Of a stretch of DNA of 64,000 bases, positions 33,371 through 42,267 are shown one piece after another (the stretch's first letter is position 1; each line of letters opens with the position of its first letter). The position numbers and the translations under genes are program-made. The notes below the pieces were generated by a model. It saw only the letters and a program-made list of their open reading frames with translations. It was not told where the DNA came from and searched no databases. Location of the stretch: contig NZ_CP009287.1 of assembly GCF_000758705.1 (NCBI RefSeq), forward strand, positions 3,968,001 through 4,032,000, written 5' to 3'. The DNA is from Paenibacillus graminis. Its GTDB lineage: Bacteria > Bacillota > Bacilli > Paenibacillales > Paenibacillaceae.

Positions 33371-33621
33371 TAGATGAACTTGTAATTAAAAAGGGGGCGA
33401 AGTGCGGAGAAAAAATTAGGATACTTACGGAGCGCGGTAGCGTCCGTCTGAAAGCTTTCGGCAGGAAAGCTCGCATCGAAAGCATTAACAGTCTGCGGAT
33501 CTCAACGGCAAACGGCGGTATAAAACAAGAAATCTGCAGATGGGCAGCGGCCGGAAGCCCAGACATACCCCGGAGTTACGACCATCCCCCGCAATGTAAA
33601 GCTAAAGTTGATCTTATATAG
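33371..33621. mobile_element. MITE-like element, copy 2 (~251 bp)
   Basis: Homologous to 18751-19008 read in the opposite orientation; conserved blocks are GAAGTGCGGAG, CTGAAAGCTTTC, AGGAAAGCTCGCATCG, AGTTACGAC and AATGTAAAGCTAAAGTT...CTTATATAG. Its terminal repeats are more eroded than in copy 1. No ORF of its own. It lies between mutS and the acetyltransferase remnant. The flanks 33100-33370 and 33622-33749 contain no gene that I can see. Confidence 0.7.
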
Positions 33622-33749
33622 TATAAAATCATTGCAGCAGGATACAGTTGCGATTCCCGTAACAGGCCCCAATCTCTGGGACGTGCAGTGCTGAATCGCT
33701 ATATGCATATCGCGTACCATGGCGGGCTGGTCAAGCCTGGTGCGCGTGA

Positions 33750-33980
33750 TTGCCACAGCATCAGGCTATAGCAGAAAGCTCCATGTCAGCTATGGCCGTA
33801 GCCACACAACCCGCATACAGAGGGCAGGGATTGGCCAGCCAACGGGTTGCCCGCTTAAGTGCCGATATGCTGCATGAAGGCAGAACTCCCTGCCTGTTCT
33901 ACAACGATCCGCAGGCCGCTCTGATCTACCGCAAGCTTGGATATCAGGATATCGGGTTCTGGACGATGCTGTATGTATGA
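33750..33980 (+). pseudogene. GNAT acetyltransferase C-terminal fragment
   Basis: 76 residues with the C-terminal half of a GNAT domain: AVATQPAYRGQGLASQRVARLSADML (acetyl-CoA motif A, Q/RxxGxG/A), RTPCLFYNDPQAALIYRKLGYQDIGFW. The N-terminal half is missing and ATG 33750 has no ribosome site. It probably is a remnant of a longer acetyltransferase, with the MITE copy 130 bp upstream as a possible cause. Confidence 0.7.
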
Positions 33981-34076
33981 TTACCGGTAAAATCTGGCCG
34001 TAAAAAATGGGGCGGTCTTCAAATGGCATCCTATGACGGGCAGCCCCAGCCCTTACCATAGTCCGGAAGAGACGCA

Positions 34077-34577
34077 TCAAAGGTAAAAATACCTTTGATT
34101 TGCCTGCAACGGGCGTTAAGGCACCATTCAAAGGTAAAAATACCTTTGATCTGCCCTGCAACGGGCGTTAAGCACCATTCAAAGGTAAAATACCTTTGAT
34201 TTGCCAGTGACAAGCGTTGAGGCACCATTCAAAGGTAAAATTACCTTTGATTTGCCTGCAACGGGCGTTGAGGCACCATTCAAAGGTAAAAATACCTTTG
34301 ATCTGCCTGCGACAGGCGTTGAGGCACCATTCAAAGGTAAAAATACCTTTGATTTGCCTGCAACGGGCGTTAAGGCACCATTCAAAGGTAAAAATACCTT
34401 TGATTTGCCACTGACAAGCGTTGAGGCACCATTCAAAGGTAAAAATACCTTTGATTTGCCAGGTGACAAGCGTTGAGGCACCATTCAAAGGTAAAAATAC
34501 CTTTGATTTGCCTGCAACGGGCGTTAAGGCACCATTCAAAGGTAAAAATACCTTTGATTTGCCTTCAACGGGTCGTC
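34077..34577. repeat. Tandem array of ten ~50-bp hairpin units
   Basis: Ten units, period 50-52 bp. Each has a palindrome CAAAGGTAAAAATACCTTTG (hairpin) and then a connector of two kinds: TGCCTGCAACGGGCGTTAAGGCA or TGCCAGTGACAAGCGTTGAGGCA, itself with TGCCT/AGGCA ends. Several frames stay open through it, but they are artefacts of the repeat. The array lies between two convergent 3' ends. Connectors are alike, so this is not a CRISPR. Confidence 0.9.
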
Positions 34578-34579
34578 TA

Positions 34580-36010
34580 CTATGCCAATTCCCGCCCACT
34601 CGATCGCCATTTGCCGCACCACAGCCCGCGGATGTCGCGGGACTCATCCCAGGTCTGTTCCGCGGCAATACAGCTGAACAGCGGTTCTATATAACGCGCC
34701 GCCTGCGCATAGCCAGGCAGCGCGCGCAGCTGCGCCGCAAGCGGAGGCAGCGCGGCGCGCAGCGGCGGTTTGTCGCCGCTATAGTAGGCGGCATGCAGGT
34801 CTTCCCGGTCGAGCGGGCGCAGCGTGAGGTCTTCATAACGGCTCACAATCAGGTGAGCCAGGAAGACCACTCCTTTGGCGATGACCGGGGACACCAGGAA
34901 GCTCGGCAGGGTCCGGTATTCAAAGCCGCCATGCGGCTGAAGCCGGAAATCGCCGAGCCCCCCGTACCTCGGACGCCGTGCCGCCGCACAGTCGTCCTCC
35001 AGCAGCAGCAGCGGCAGCGCGAGATAGTTGTCGAGCGCGCGCAGAAGCGGCGCGCACAGCGTCACGCCGCTGAAGTGCAGATGGCCGCCGAGGGCCCAGC
35101 CCGGCAGCGGCATACCTCCCGCCCGCCAGTACAGCGAGCGGTCGGGGATGAGCCGGTCCGCCATGCGCGCGGCGGACATCAGCTGCGCCAGCAGCGCGCG
35201 CGGTTCCCCGCGCGGCGCAGGGCGCAGCTCGGCGACCGGGAACGCGCCGTGCGTTCCCGGAGGCCCGGCGTCGCAGCCGGCGACGCCGTCCATGGGCAGG
35301 TACCGCGACGCCGGCACGGCGCGGCCTGTGGAGGCCCGGAGCAGGAGGAACTCCGGGTCCATGCCCATCAGCAGCCCCGGACGGCCGGGCTGCTCCAGAG
35401 CCAGGGAGCGGGCCAGCGCCAGCGAGGCCGCGCGGTATGGCTCCGGCAGCACCCCGCCGGAGCCTGCCCGAAGCGGAGTAACCTTGTCGACCCTGTAGCG
35501 GCGGCCGCCCAGGGACTTCAGCAGCACCTCTCCGCTGTCGAGGCCGAGCGTATACAGCGCCCGCACCGCGGTATCCCGCATTTTTCCCGCCGCGCCGCGC
35601 TGGCGGCCGGGAGATGCCGGGACTTCGGATCGGCTATGCCGCACTCCGGTTCCCCCTTCGCCCTGGAGGCCGGGCATCCACTCTTGACCGTGCAAGGCGA
35701 TATCCGCCGAGCCATTTCCCTCATCCGCTCCATTCCACCGCATCACACCCGCATGGATGACAGGAGGCAGAGCGGCCGGCTTCATCGCTGCCCCCGTTCC
35801 AAGCGGCTGGATTTCCAGCACCTCCAGGTTAAATACACGGACCCGGTAATACTGCTTGTACGAATGGGCCGACACAGACTCTCCGGCAGTATCCTTCCCC
35901 GGTCCCGAACCTTCTGCCGGCACCAGCAAGGTTACCAATCCGTTGCGCCTCAGCCTCTCTTCCCGCTGGGCAGCGGACAATAGCAAGTATGTAGGAAGCC
36001 CCTCATTCAT
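34580..36010 (-). CDS. Putative COOH-NH2 amidoligase
   Basis: 476 residues from ATG 36010 with AAGGAG close by. The C-terminal 270 residues match the phage phiEco32-like COOH.NH2 ligase type 2 family: GMDPEFLLL (216-224), YLPMDGVAGCDAG, PVAELRP (258-264), WALGGHLHFSGV (305-316), QPHGGFEYRTLPSFLV (358-372). Fold is of the glutamine-synthetase/GCS kind; such enzymes join a carboxylate to an amine with ATP. The N-terminal part (1-200) is unassigned and probably binds the substrate. Substrate unknown. It lies between cotE and mutS, after a terminator of cotE, so it has its own transcript. GC-rich relative to neighbours. Confidence 0.75.
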   Translation of the reverse strand: MNEGLPTYLLLSAAQREERLRRNGLVTLLVPAEGSGPGKDTAGESVSAHSYKQYYRVRVFNLEVLEIQPLGTGAAMKPAALPPVIHAGVMRWNGADEGNGSADIALHGQEWMPGLQGEGGTGVRHSRSEVPASPGRQRGAAGKMRDTAVRALYTLGLDSGEVLLKSLGGRRYRVDKVTPLRAGSGGVLPEPYRAASLALARSLALEQPGRPGLLMGMDPEFLLLRASTGRAVPASRYLPMDGVAGCDAGPPGTHGAFPVAELRPAPRGEPRALLAQLMSAARMADRLIPDRSLYWRAGGMPLPGWALGGHLHFSGVTLCAPLLRALDNYLALPLLLLEDDCAAARRPRYGGLGDFRLQPHGGFEYRTLPSFLVSPVIAKGVVFLAHLIVSRYEDLTLRPLDREDLHAAYYSGDKPPLRAALPPLAAQLRALPGYAQAARYIEPLFSCIAAEQTWDESRDIRGLWCGKWRSSGRELA

Positions 36011-36089
36011 AACTCCTTCTCCTCCTGGATTTTTTCCGCGGGCAGGACAGCATCGTTCTCTTCATTGTACCGCTGCCCCGCGCGGAAAA

Positions 36090-36125
36090 ATAAAAAAAAA
36101 TAAAAAAGGAGGGCATTCGCCCTCT
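36090..36125 (-). terminator. cotE terminator
   Basis: Minus strand GAGGGC-GAAT-GCCCTC followed by CTTTTTTATTTTTTTTTA. Confidence 0.85.
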
Positions 36126-36197
36126 TCGCCGCCGCCCCCACTACATATAATGGATTAAAACCCACCCGATATCAGTTGGCGGCGGCGATTCTCTTCC

Positions 36198-36755
36198 TTA
36201 CAGCTCATCATCCAGGGCGTCAGGGTCCAGATCATCATAATCGAAGCTTTCACCGTCAAAGTCATAATCCTTGTCTTCCGGATCGTCACTTTGATCGCTG
36301 ACATACACGCGGACCTTGGTTTCAGCCACCAATTCCGCCTCGAATTCCCGTTCTACGCGAAGCGTCACACTGCCGCCGCCCGGAGAGACGCCTGCTTCCA
36401 CACAGTTGGGTTCCTGCGTTGCCTCCGCAGAGACCTCTACCGTAGCAGCACGGTGTCTCGGGTCCAGGTACGACAGCGGAATGAGCTCCACATAGGAGAC
36501 CGTTTCCTTGGCTACCTCTGTCTGCTTGTTTTTGTCGTACGAGTACCAGATGTTTACATCGTAAGTACCGATTACTTCGATTCCGTTCCCGGCGGCAACC
36601 GCTTCGTACTGGTGGTTAATAATCCAAGCCCCCAGAATACTAGTCGGATGGTGTGGCGGAGTCACGGTATGGGTTGCTGTAGAGAACTTACGACCTTTGC
36701 CGCAAATTGCCTTCGTAATGATCTCCCTTGTTTGACGTTTATGGCTTAATGACAT
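36198..36755 (-). CDS. cotE: Outer spore coat morphogenetic protein CotE
   Basis: 185 residues from ATG 36755 (GGAGGAGG at 8 bp). CotE hallmarks: REIITKAICGKGRKFSTATHTV, PTSILGAWIINHQYEA, GTYDVNIWYSY and the acidic C-terminus (SDDPEDKDYDFDGESFDYDDLDPDALDDEL is largely Asp/Glu). In Bacillus CotE assembles the outer coat and is made in the mother cell. A sporulation-type -10 (36790) lies upstream. Classical cotE-mutS neighbourhood is interrupted here by the amidoligase. Confidence 0.93.
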   Translation of the reverse strand: MSLSHKRQTREIITKAICGKGRKFSTATHTVTPPHHPTSILGAWIINHQYEAVAAGNGIEVIGTYDVNIWYSYDKNKQTEVAKETVSYVELIPLSYLDPRHRAATVEVSAEATQEPNCVEAGVSPGGGSVTLRVEREFEAELVAETKVRVYVSDQSDDPEDKDYDFDGESFDYDDLDPDALDDEL

Positions 36756-36789
36756 CTTTGAACCTCCTCCATACAATCATTCACTATCA

Positions 36790-36797
36790 AGTGTATG
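36790..36797 (-). promoter_or_regulatory. Possible SigE/SigK -10 of cotE
   Basis: Minus strand CATACACT fits the -10 of mother-cell sigma factors (CATAnnnT); no convincing -35 partner is visible. Low certainty. Confidence 0.3.
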
Positions 36798-36935
36798 CAC
36801 GTTCTGGGCATTTGTTGATTGTTAGAGTAGAAATAAATTTGGGTAAGCCCTCAGAGGAGCTTTTTTAACAAGAGTCATAGTTCATTTTATTGTGAAATTT
36901 GCCCGGATATGAATAGATCATTTAATCCTCTCGCA

Positions 36936-36968
36936 AACAGCCCCTGTAGATCCTCTACAGGGGCTGTT
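36936..36968. terminator. Terminator of HD-GYP gene
   Basis: AACAGCCCCTGTAGA-TCC-TCTACAGGGGCTGTT, perfect 15-bp stem, ends in T's on the minus strand. Confidence 0.85.
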
Positions 36969-36979
36969 GCTGTTCTTGG

Positions 36980-38002
36980 TTATTGCGGGATTACACGCAC
37001 AATTCCAAGGTGTCTGTTCTTGCTGAGATCAATGAATTCCTCCCCGATGTTTACCAAAGGGCGAAGCGGGTCATGCGCCAGAATCATGATGATTTTGCCC
37101 ATTTGTCCGTCTGTTAACAGCACCTCGTTGCCTATCATTGACTGCATTAGCTTGCTAATAAAAACACCGCAAATATAAGGATCAAGCTTTCCGAAGGAGT
37201 AGTCCTCCATCTGGGTAAGAACTTCATAGAGCGGTGCCGCCTCGCTGTAAAACCGGTCTGAAGTCATCGCATGAAAAATATCCGTAACGGCTACAATTTT
37301 GCTGAAGTCCGTTATCCGGTGTCCCAGTACTCCGAACGGATAACCGCTCCCGTCCATTCTTTCATGATGCTGCAGCGCGACAAGCGCCTGCATATGTGTC
37401 GTGCCCGGTGTATCTCTGACCAGCTCGTAGCCATGCGTCGTGTGTTTTTTCATGATATCAAATTCTTCATCCGTCAGCGGCCCCGGCTTAGTTAAAATTT
37501 CAGCCGGGATCATAATTTTTCCGATATCGTGAAGGGTTGCAGCAATGGTCAGCATGCCCAGCTCCTCCGGGCCCAGCTTAAGCCACTTCCCCAGAAGTGT
37601 TGATAATATGCCTACAGCAACATTATGTCTGTATGTATAATCATCTTTGGTCTGCAGTGCAGCCAGGATTCCGAAGAAGTCATTCTTCTCGCTTACCTGC
37701 TGGATAAAAGGAATAACTTCATTTTTGAGTTCAAGCATCGGCAGCCGCTTGCTCTTGGTATAGCGCAGCTGATCAAAAATATTCTCCATAGCTGCCGTAC
37801 AATCATCCACGGCCAGTTGATAGAATGCTTCGCTGTCCAATTGAATGACATCATGGGGCTGGAGGATAATCCGATGCTGGGTGATTAACCGGACATGCTC
37901 TGAGCTCAGAAGCGTCAATGCGGGCAGTACAAATACGCCGTTGTGATTAAAGAGGTTGTCTACTAGCTGTTTGCCGATATATTGTTCGTTGCTGTTGTTC
38001 AC
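36980..38002 (-). CDS. HD-GYP cyclic-di-GMP phosphodiesterase-like protein
   Basis: About 340 residues. The HD-GYP core is intact: NVAVGILSTLL, TLHDIGKIMIPAEIL (HD), HTTHGYELVRD, QHHERMDGSGYPFGVLG (HHE and GYP-type SGYP), and FDIMKKHT. Such proteins usually hydrolyse c-di-GMP to GMP. The N-terminal 130 residues are helical and unassigned, probably sensory. Start at GTG 38002 is supported by AGG at 8 bp; GTG 38011 is an alternative. Monocistronic with a strong terminator. Confidence 0.88.
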   Translation of the reverse strand: MNNSNEQYIGKQLVDNLFNHNGVFVLPALTLLSSEHVRLITQHRIILQPHDVIQLDSEAFYQLAVDDCTAAMENIFDQLRYTKSKRLPMLELKNEVIPFIQQVSEKNDFFGILAALQTKDDYTYRHNVAVGILSTLLGKWLKLGPEELGMLTIAATLHDIGKIMIPAEILTKPGPLTDEEFDIMKKHTTHGYELVRDTPGTTHMQALVALQHHERMDGSGYPFGVLGHRITDFSKIVAVTDIFHAMTSDRFYSEAAPLYEVLTQMEDYSFGKLDPYICGVFISKLMQSMIGNEVLLTDGQMGKIIMILAHDPLRPLVNIGEEFIDLSKNRHLGIVRVIPQ

Positions 38003-38231
38003 CTTCGTCACCTGCCAGTGCAGAATTCACACCCCGTGAATTAGCTGCTGTAATTGGAATATGTGCCGATCCGTTCATTATGATAATATAGTATATCCCG
38101 CTTTCCTGAAGCCTATATGAATGCAGCACAAAACAAACACTCACATGTTGTTCATATATCTCTTATCGTAATTTCACACGAAAAGATGAATACCTAATTC
38201 TTCCTTATTGCCATCATCACCTAATTTCTTT

Positions 38232-39227
38232 CTAGACACGGGAGTTTCCTTTTGCCGGCACAGGCCGTTTCACCGGTTTGATATCGACCGGCATCTTATA
38301 TCTCTTGGCGATGTTGAGATATAACGAGAGCTCGCGGCATAATTGCAAAATAGCTGAACGCACTTCGAATTCCTCGCGGGTTTCCGGCAGCTCCATCCCC
38401 TGAAATTCCTTCTCCAGCGCATCAAGCAGTTTTTCGGTCCGCCCGGTATATTCCTCAGCCAGCACATCATTGCTCAGCTGATCGAACAAATCCGCAACCA
38501 TGTCTCCGTGAGGGAGCTGACGGTAGACCTGCGAGAGGAGCTGCATCATGTTCTGGATCGATTCCAGCTGTTCCTTCCGCATGTAAAAATACACATTCCA
38601 TGCCTCATCCGGATGAATGACATGGTTCTCCATTTCCCTGGCGGCTGCCGTAAGTCCCCGCTGGACCGCCTCCCCTGCGCCGATCAGTTCCTTGCCGTCC
38701 CAGAGATACCCTGGATCACGCAGCGTCCGCGCCATTTGCGTAAATATCACCGAAAAATAACCGTCCACTTCTTTGCGGATTCCAGCAATGACGCTGCCGG
38801 TCTGCGGCATATAGATCAGATTGACCAGACCGGCCGACCCCAGGCCTACGAACAACAGCTCTATCTGCTGCAGCAGAACATGTACAGACAGCTCGGCTTG
38901 TCCAAAAACCCGGAAAACAATAACGGAACTGGTCACGATTCCTTCCTTGTAGCCCGATTTTACAATCATTGGGAATCCTACCAGCACATACAGGCCCAGT
39001 ACCCAATAATGAAATCCGAGGAAGAAAAACAAGATGCAGCCGAAAAAGAGTCCCACAAGAGAGGCCAGGAAACGCGCCGTGATGGTGCGCAGACTCCTTT
39101 TTCGTGTCGTTTCCACACCTAGAATCGCAAGCAGACCCGCACTTTGCGCGTTGGGAATGCCCACAGCGGCTGCCAGCAGGATCGACAACAGAGTCGCAGC
39201 CGCCGTTTTGATAATTCGAAATCCCAT
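38232..39227 (-). CDS. Aromatic acid exporter family membrane protein
   Basis: 331 residues from ATG 39227 (AAGGAG near; the longer frame has no site). N-terminal half has about four to six transmembrane helices, starting MGFRIIKTAAATLLSILLAAAVG, with RFLASLVGLFFGCILFFFLGFHYW; the C-terminal half is a soluble helical domain with REMENHVIHPDEAWNVYFYMRKEQLESIQNM. This is the ArAE_1/DUF939 build seen in YgaE/YqjA-like proteins, presumed exporters of small organic acids. Substrate unknown. It follows the ABC importer genes on the same strand by 160 bp. Confidence 0.8.
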   Translation of the reverse strand: MGFRIIKTAAATLLSILLAAAVGIPNAQSAGLLAILGVETTRKRSLRTITARFLASLVGLFFGCILFFFLGFHYWVLGLYVLVGFPMIVKSGYKEGIVTSSVIVFRVFGQAELSVHVLLQQIELLFVGLGSAGLVNLIYMPQTGSVIAGIRKEVDGYFSVIFTQMARTLRDPGYLWDGKELIGAGEAVQRGLTAAAREMENHVIHPDEAWNVYFYMRKEQLESIQNMMQLLSQVYRQLPHGDMVADLFDQLSNDVLAEEYTGRTEKLLDALEKEFQGMELPETREEFEVRSAILQLCRELSLYLNIAKRYKMPVDIKPVKRPVPAKGNSRV

Positions 39228-39388
39228 GTAATACCTCTCCTTGCGGGCTTGATAAGTCCTGTCTCCTCTGGTCAGCTTCCTTCGAAACATCAACTGGAAA
39301 CACAGGCTTATAATGTTGGCTATAGTCTTCAGGTAAAGATATAGACATGGTACAAGATTTTGCGGACCGGCACAATATGACATAATTC

Positions 39389-40225
39389 TCACCGCCGCGA
39401 CAAAAGCAGCTTTTCCACATAAACCACCAGCTGATACATAGCTGTAGCCACAGCCGCAATAATCAGCAAGCTGGACATCACCAGTGTGAAGTTGAACACC
39501 TGAAAGCCGTAAATAATCAGATACCCAAGCCCGGATTTGGCCACCAAAAATTCACCTACAATCACACCCACCCATGACATGCCTACATTGACCTTCAGCG
39601 TGGAGACCACAGTGGGAAAAGAAGAAGGCAGAATTACCTTGTTAAATACCTGCACCCGTGAAGCTCCGAATGACCTTGCCACTTTCACCAAATTCGGGTC
39701 AACACTACAAAAGCTGTTGTACACCACAAGGGTGGTTATAATCACCGTAATAGACAACGTGGTCACCACAATCGCCGTAAAACCCGCACCGAACATCACA
39801 ATAAAAATCGGTCCCAGCGCTACCTTCGGCATACTGTTAAAGACGACCATATACGGATCGAGCACTGCAGATAAAAAAGGCGACCACCAGATGATAATGG
39901 CTAGAAGTGTGCCAAGCAGCGTCCCGAGCAGAAAACCCACAACCGTTTCCCCAACCGTCATGCCCAGATGCGGCCACAGACTGCCGCTGATCATATCGTT
40001 CCAAATTTGCCCGAAGACCTTGGTGGGATAGCTGAACAGCAGCTCATCGATCCAGCCCAGCCGGGCTCCGGCCTCCCAGAGAGCAAAAAACAGTACCAGC
40101 AAACTGCCGCGGACAGCCATGACCCGGTTGTGCCAGCGCCGTTTTTTCTTCTGGTGCTCTCCATGCTTCTCTTCCAGCCACAGTGCACGGGAGGCTGCGA
40201 TTTCAATTTGTTCAACCGACTTCAC
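39389..40225 (-). CDS. ABC importer permease (SsuC/TauC-like)
   Basis: 278 residues; GTG 40225 overlaps the ATPase stop by GTGA and has GGGAGGG upstream, so translation is coupled. BPD_transp_1 fold with about six transmembrane helices and the EAA loop VARSFGASRVQVFNKVILPSSFPTVVSTLKVNVG, which contacts the ATPase. It forms the membrane channel with the SBP at 41118. The class suggests sulfonate, taurine, nitrate or thiamine-precursor uptake; substrate is not determined by sequence. Confidence 0.88.
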   Translation of the reverse strand: MKSVEQIEIAASRALWLEEKHGEHQKKKRRWHNRVMAVRGSLLVLFFALWEAGARLGWIDELLFSYPTKVFGQIWNDMISGSLWPHLGMTVGETVVGFLLGTLLGTLLAIIIWWSPFLSAVLDPYMVVFNSMPKVALGPIFIVMFGAGFTAIVVTTLSITVIITTLVVYNSFCSVDPNLVKVARSFGASRVQVFNKVILPSSFPTVVSTLKVNVGMSWVGVIVGEFLVAKSGLGYLIIYGFQVFNFTLVMSSLLIIAAVATAMYQLVVYVEKLLLSRR

Positions 40226-41001
40226 AACTTTTCCCTCCCTGCCAGCTCCATTTCCTTCCATACCTCATGAAACAGCTCCGCAAACCCCGGCAAGTCCCGC
40301 GCGTATAGCGGGGGTGTGCTCCGGATCGCTTCGGGCACGGTAAAGATCCTGCGGATCTTTCCGGGATTCGGCTGCAGCAAAATCACCCGGCTGCTGACAG
40401 CGATTGCCTCGGACAGATCATGGGTCACAAGAATAGCCGTTGTCCCGCGTCTGCGCAGCGTTTCGGACACCAGATCCTCAAGCTGTAATTTAATTTGGTA
40501 ATCCAGCGCAGAGAAAGGCTCATCCAGCAGCAGCAGGCCCGGATTGGTGGATAGTGTCCGCACCAGTGCCACCCTCTGGCGCATGCCCCCGGACAACTGG
40601 GCCGGGTAAGCATATTCTTTGCCGGCTAGCCCCATCTCACCCAGCAGCCCGATTGTTTTCTGCCGCGAGATTTCGTTCAGTCGTCCAGTGAGCTCCAGAC
40701 CGAGCAGGGCATTGTCCAGAATCGTCCGCCACGGAAAAAGATAATCCTGCTGCAGCATGTAGCCCACTTCAGGCGAAGGGCCGCTGACCGTGTGTCCGCT
40801 CACGAACACCTCTCCGCGCGAGGGCTGCAGAAGTCCGGCGATGATCGACAGGAGTGTGGTTTTGCCGCAGCCGCTGGGGCCGACCAGACTGACGAACTCT
40901 CCGGCTTCCACGTGTAGGCTGAAATTCTCGATGGCAAGCGACGCCTCGCGGTCCCCCAGATAGGCATGCGTCACTTCCTTAAGCTGCACAATGGGAAGCA
41001 T
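40222..41001 (-). CDS. ABC importer ATPase (SsuB/TauB-like)
   Basis: 259 residues. Walker A GPSGCGKTT, Q-loop QQDYLFPW, signature LSGGMRQRVAL, Walker B LLLLDEPFSALD, H-loop VTHDLSEA. Powers the importer with the permease (overlapping downstream) and the SBP (117 bp upstream). All three belong to the nitrate/sulfonate/taurine class. The region between SBP and ATPase contains an imperfect direct repeat (GTTTTGTAAGC/GTTTTTTGCAAGC). Confidence 0.9.
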   Translation of the reverse strand: MLPIVQLKEVTHAYLGDREASLAIENFSLHVEAGEFVSLVGPSGCGKTTLLSIIAGLLQPSRGEVFVSGHTVSGPSPEVGYMLQQDYLFPWRTILDNALLGLELTGRLNEISRQKTIGLLGEMGLAGKEYAYPAQLSGGMRQRVALVRTLSTNPGLLLLDEPFSALDYQIKLQLEDLVSETLRRRGTTAILVTHDLSEAIAVSSRVILLQPNPGKIRRIFTVPEAIRSTPPLYARDLPGFAELFHEVWKEMELAGREKL

Positions 41002-41117
41002 ATCGCCCCTCCTAAAAGTTTTGTAAGCTTCTGCTCCGGTGATTCACTTCGTACAAAACTCGCTTCGGAAGCATCCGCTTAAGTTTTTTGCAAGCCTCAG
41101 CTCCATTACAGGTACGC

Positions 41118-42125
41118 TCATTTCACGCCGGCCCCTGCTTTCTCGGCAAAACTGTTGTCGACGATCCTCGCTTCCGGAATACGTTCCTTTAATTCACCGG
41201 CGTTATCCATCACATCCTGCAGATTGTTCCATTCTTTGCCGTCGATAACCGGATTTACTGCATAGGTATCCTGCTCTTTGTAGCGCTTAACCGAAGAGGC
41301 CAGAATATCCCGGTCGGTATTCTCAAAATAAGGCAGGATTGCATCGGCAATCTCCTCCGGGCTATGCTCCTTCACCCAAACCTGGGCGCGCTGGACGGCA
41401 TTGGTGAATTTCTGTACCGTATCCCCGTTTTTGCTGATATAGCTCTGTTTGGACATAAAGACTGTATAAGGCAGATAGCCGCTTTCCACTCCAAAAGACG
41501 CAACCACTCTGCCGCGCTGTTCACGCTCAAAAATGGAGGCCGTTGGTTCGAAAAGCTGCACATAATCCCCCGTTCCGGAGGCAAAAGCACCGGCAATGTT
41601 AGCGAAATCAATATTCTGAATCAGCGTAAGATCCTTTTCGGCATCGATGCCTTTCTGCAGCAGCGTAAAAGCGCCGGCCATCTGCGGCATACCGCCTTTT
41701 CTTTGGCCGAGGAAGGTACTCCCCTTCAATTTGTCCCAGTTGAAGTTCGCATCCGCCTTCCGTGCGAACAGGAATGTGCCGTCACGCTGGGTTAACTGGG
41801 CAAAATTGATTACAGGATCATCTGCTCCCTGCTGGTACACGTAAATTGAAGTTTCCGATCCGACAAGCGCCACATCAATGGCCCCGGAGAGCAGGGCCGT
41901 CATTGTTTTGTCTCCGCCCGGGATTGTCTGCAGCTCTACCTCCAGCCCTTCATCCTTGAAGAAATTCTGTGTTAATGCCACATATTCAGGCGCATAAAAG
42001 ACCGAACGGGTGACTTCACCGATCTTCACCTTCACCGCAGCCGAGTCACTGCCACAGCCGGCAAGGACAGACAGACACATGGTGAGGATCATGAGCGACA
42101 GTGAGATTTTTTTTCTGAGATTCAT
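41118..42125 (-). CDS. ABC importer substrate-binding lipoprotein
   Basis: 335 residues. Lipoprotein signal: MNLRKKISLSLMILTMCL then LAGCGSDS (lipobox, Cys24). The mature part is the NMT1/THI5-like fold (KIGEVTRSVFYAPEYVALTQNFFKDEGLEVELQTIPGG, LLSGAIDVALVGSETSIYVYQQG), shared by SsuA, TauA, NrtA and ThiY. It captures the substrate outside the membrane. A perfect cre site for CcpA lies at 42253, which suggests carbon-catabolite control and so an organic substrate, but this is inference. First gene of the three-gene importer operon. Confidence 0.9.
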   Translation of the reverse strand: MNLRKKISLSLMILTMCLSVLAGCGSDSAAVKVKIGEVTRSVFYAPEYVALTQNFFKDEGLEVELQTIPGGDKTMTALLSGAIDVALVGSETSIYVYQQGADDPVINFAQLTQRDGTFLFARKADANFNWDKLKGSTFLGQRKGGMPQMAGAFTLLQKGIDAEKDLTLIQNIDFANIAGAFASGTGDYVQLFEPTASIFEREQRGRVVASFGVESGYLPYTVFMSKQSYISKNGDTVQKFTNAVQRAQVWVKEHSPEEIADAILPYFENTDRDILASSVKRYKEQDTYAVNPVIDGKEWNNLQDVMDNAGELKERIPEARIVDNSFAEKAGAGVK

Positions 42126-42252
42126 CCTTCATTCTCCTTTCTTCCCGGGTCTTCGCCCTTGCTTAAAGCATATGCTCCTGTCTAAAGATTGGTTAACTGA
42201 CATGTAGTGCAGCGTTCACGATACTCCTAGCCGGACTGAGACACCGCAATTA

Positions 42253-42267
42253 TGTAAGCGTTTTCAT
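42253..42267 (-). promoter_or_regulatory. cre-like site before the importer
   Basis: Minus strand ATGAAAACGCTTACA matches the CcpA consensus WTGNAANCGNWNNCW at every fixed position. It is 128 bp before the lipoprotein start. Confidence 0.6.

Noticed and set aside
34077..34577. CRISPR array
   Set aside because: Repeats are regular but the intervals are themselves two recurring sequences, not unique spacers, and no cas gene is near. Open frames through it are repeat artefacts.
34421..35983. 520-residue plus-strand ORF through array and amidoligase
   Set aside because: Starts in the repeat array and is antisense to the amidoligase; composition is Arg/Gln-rich nonsense.
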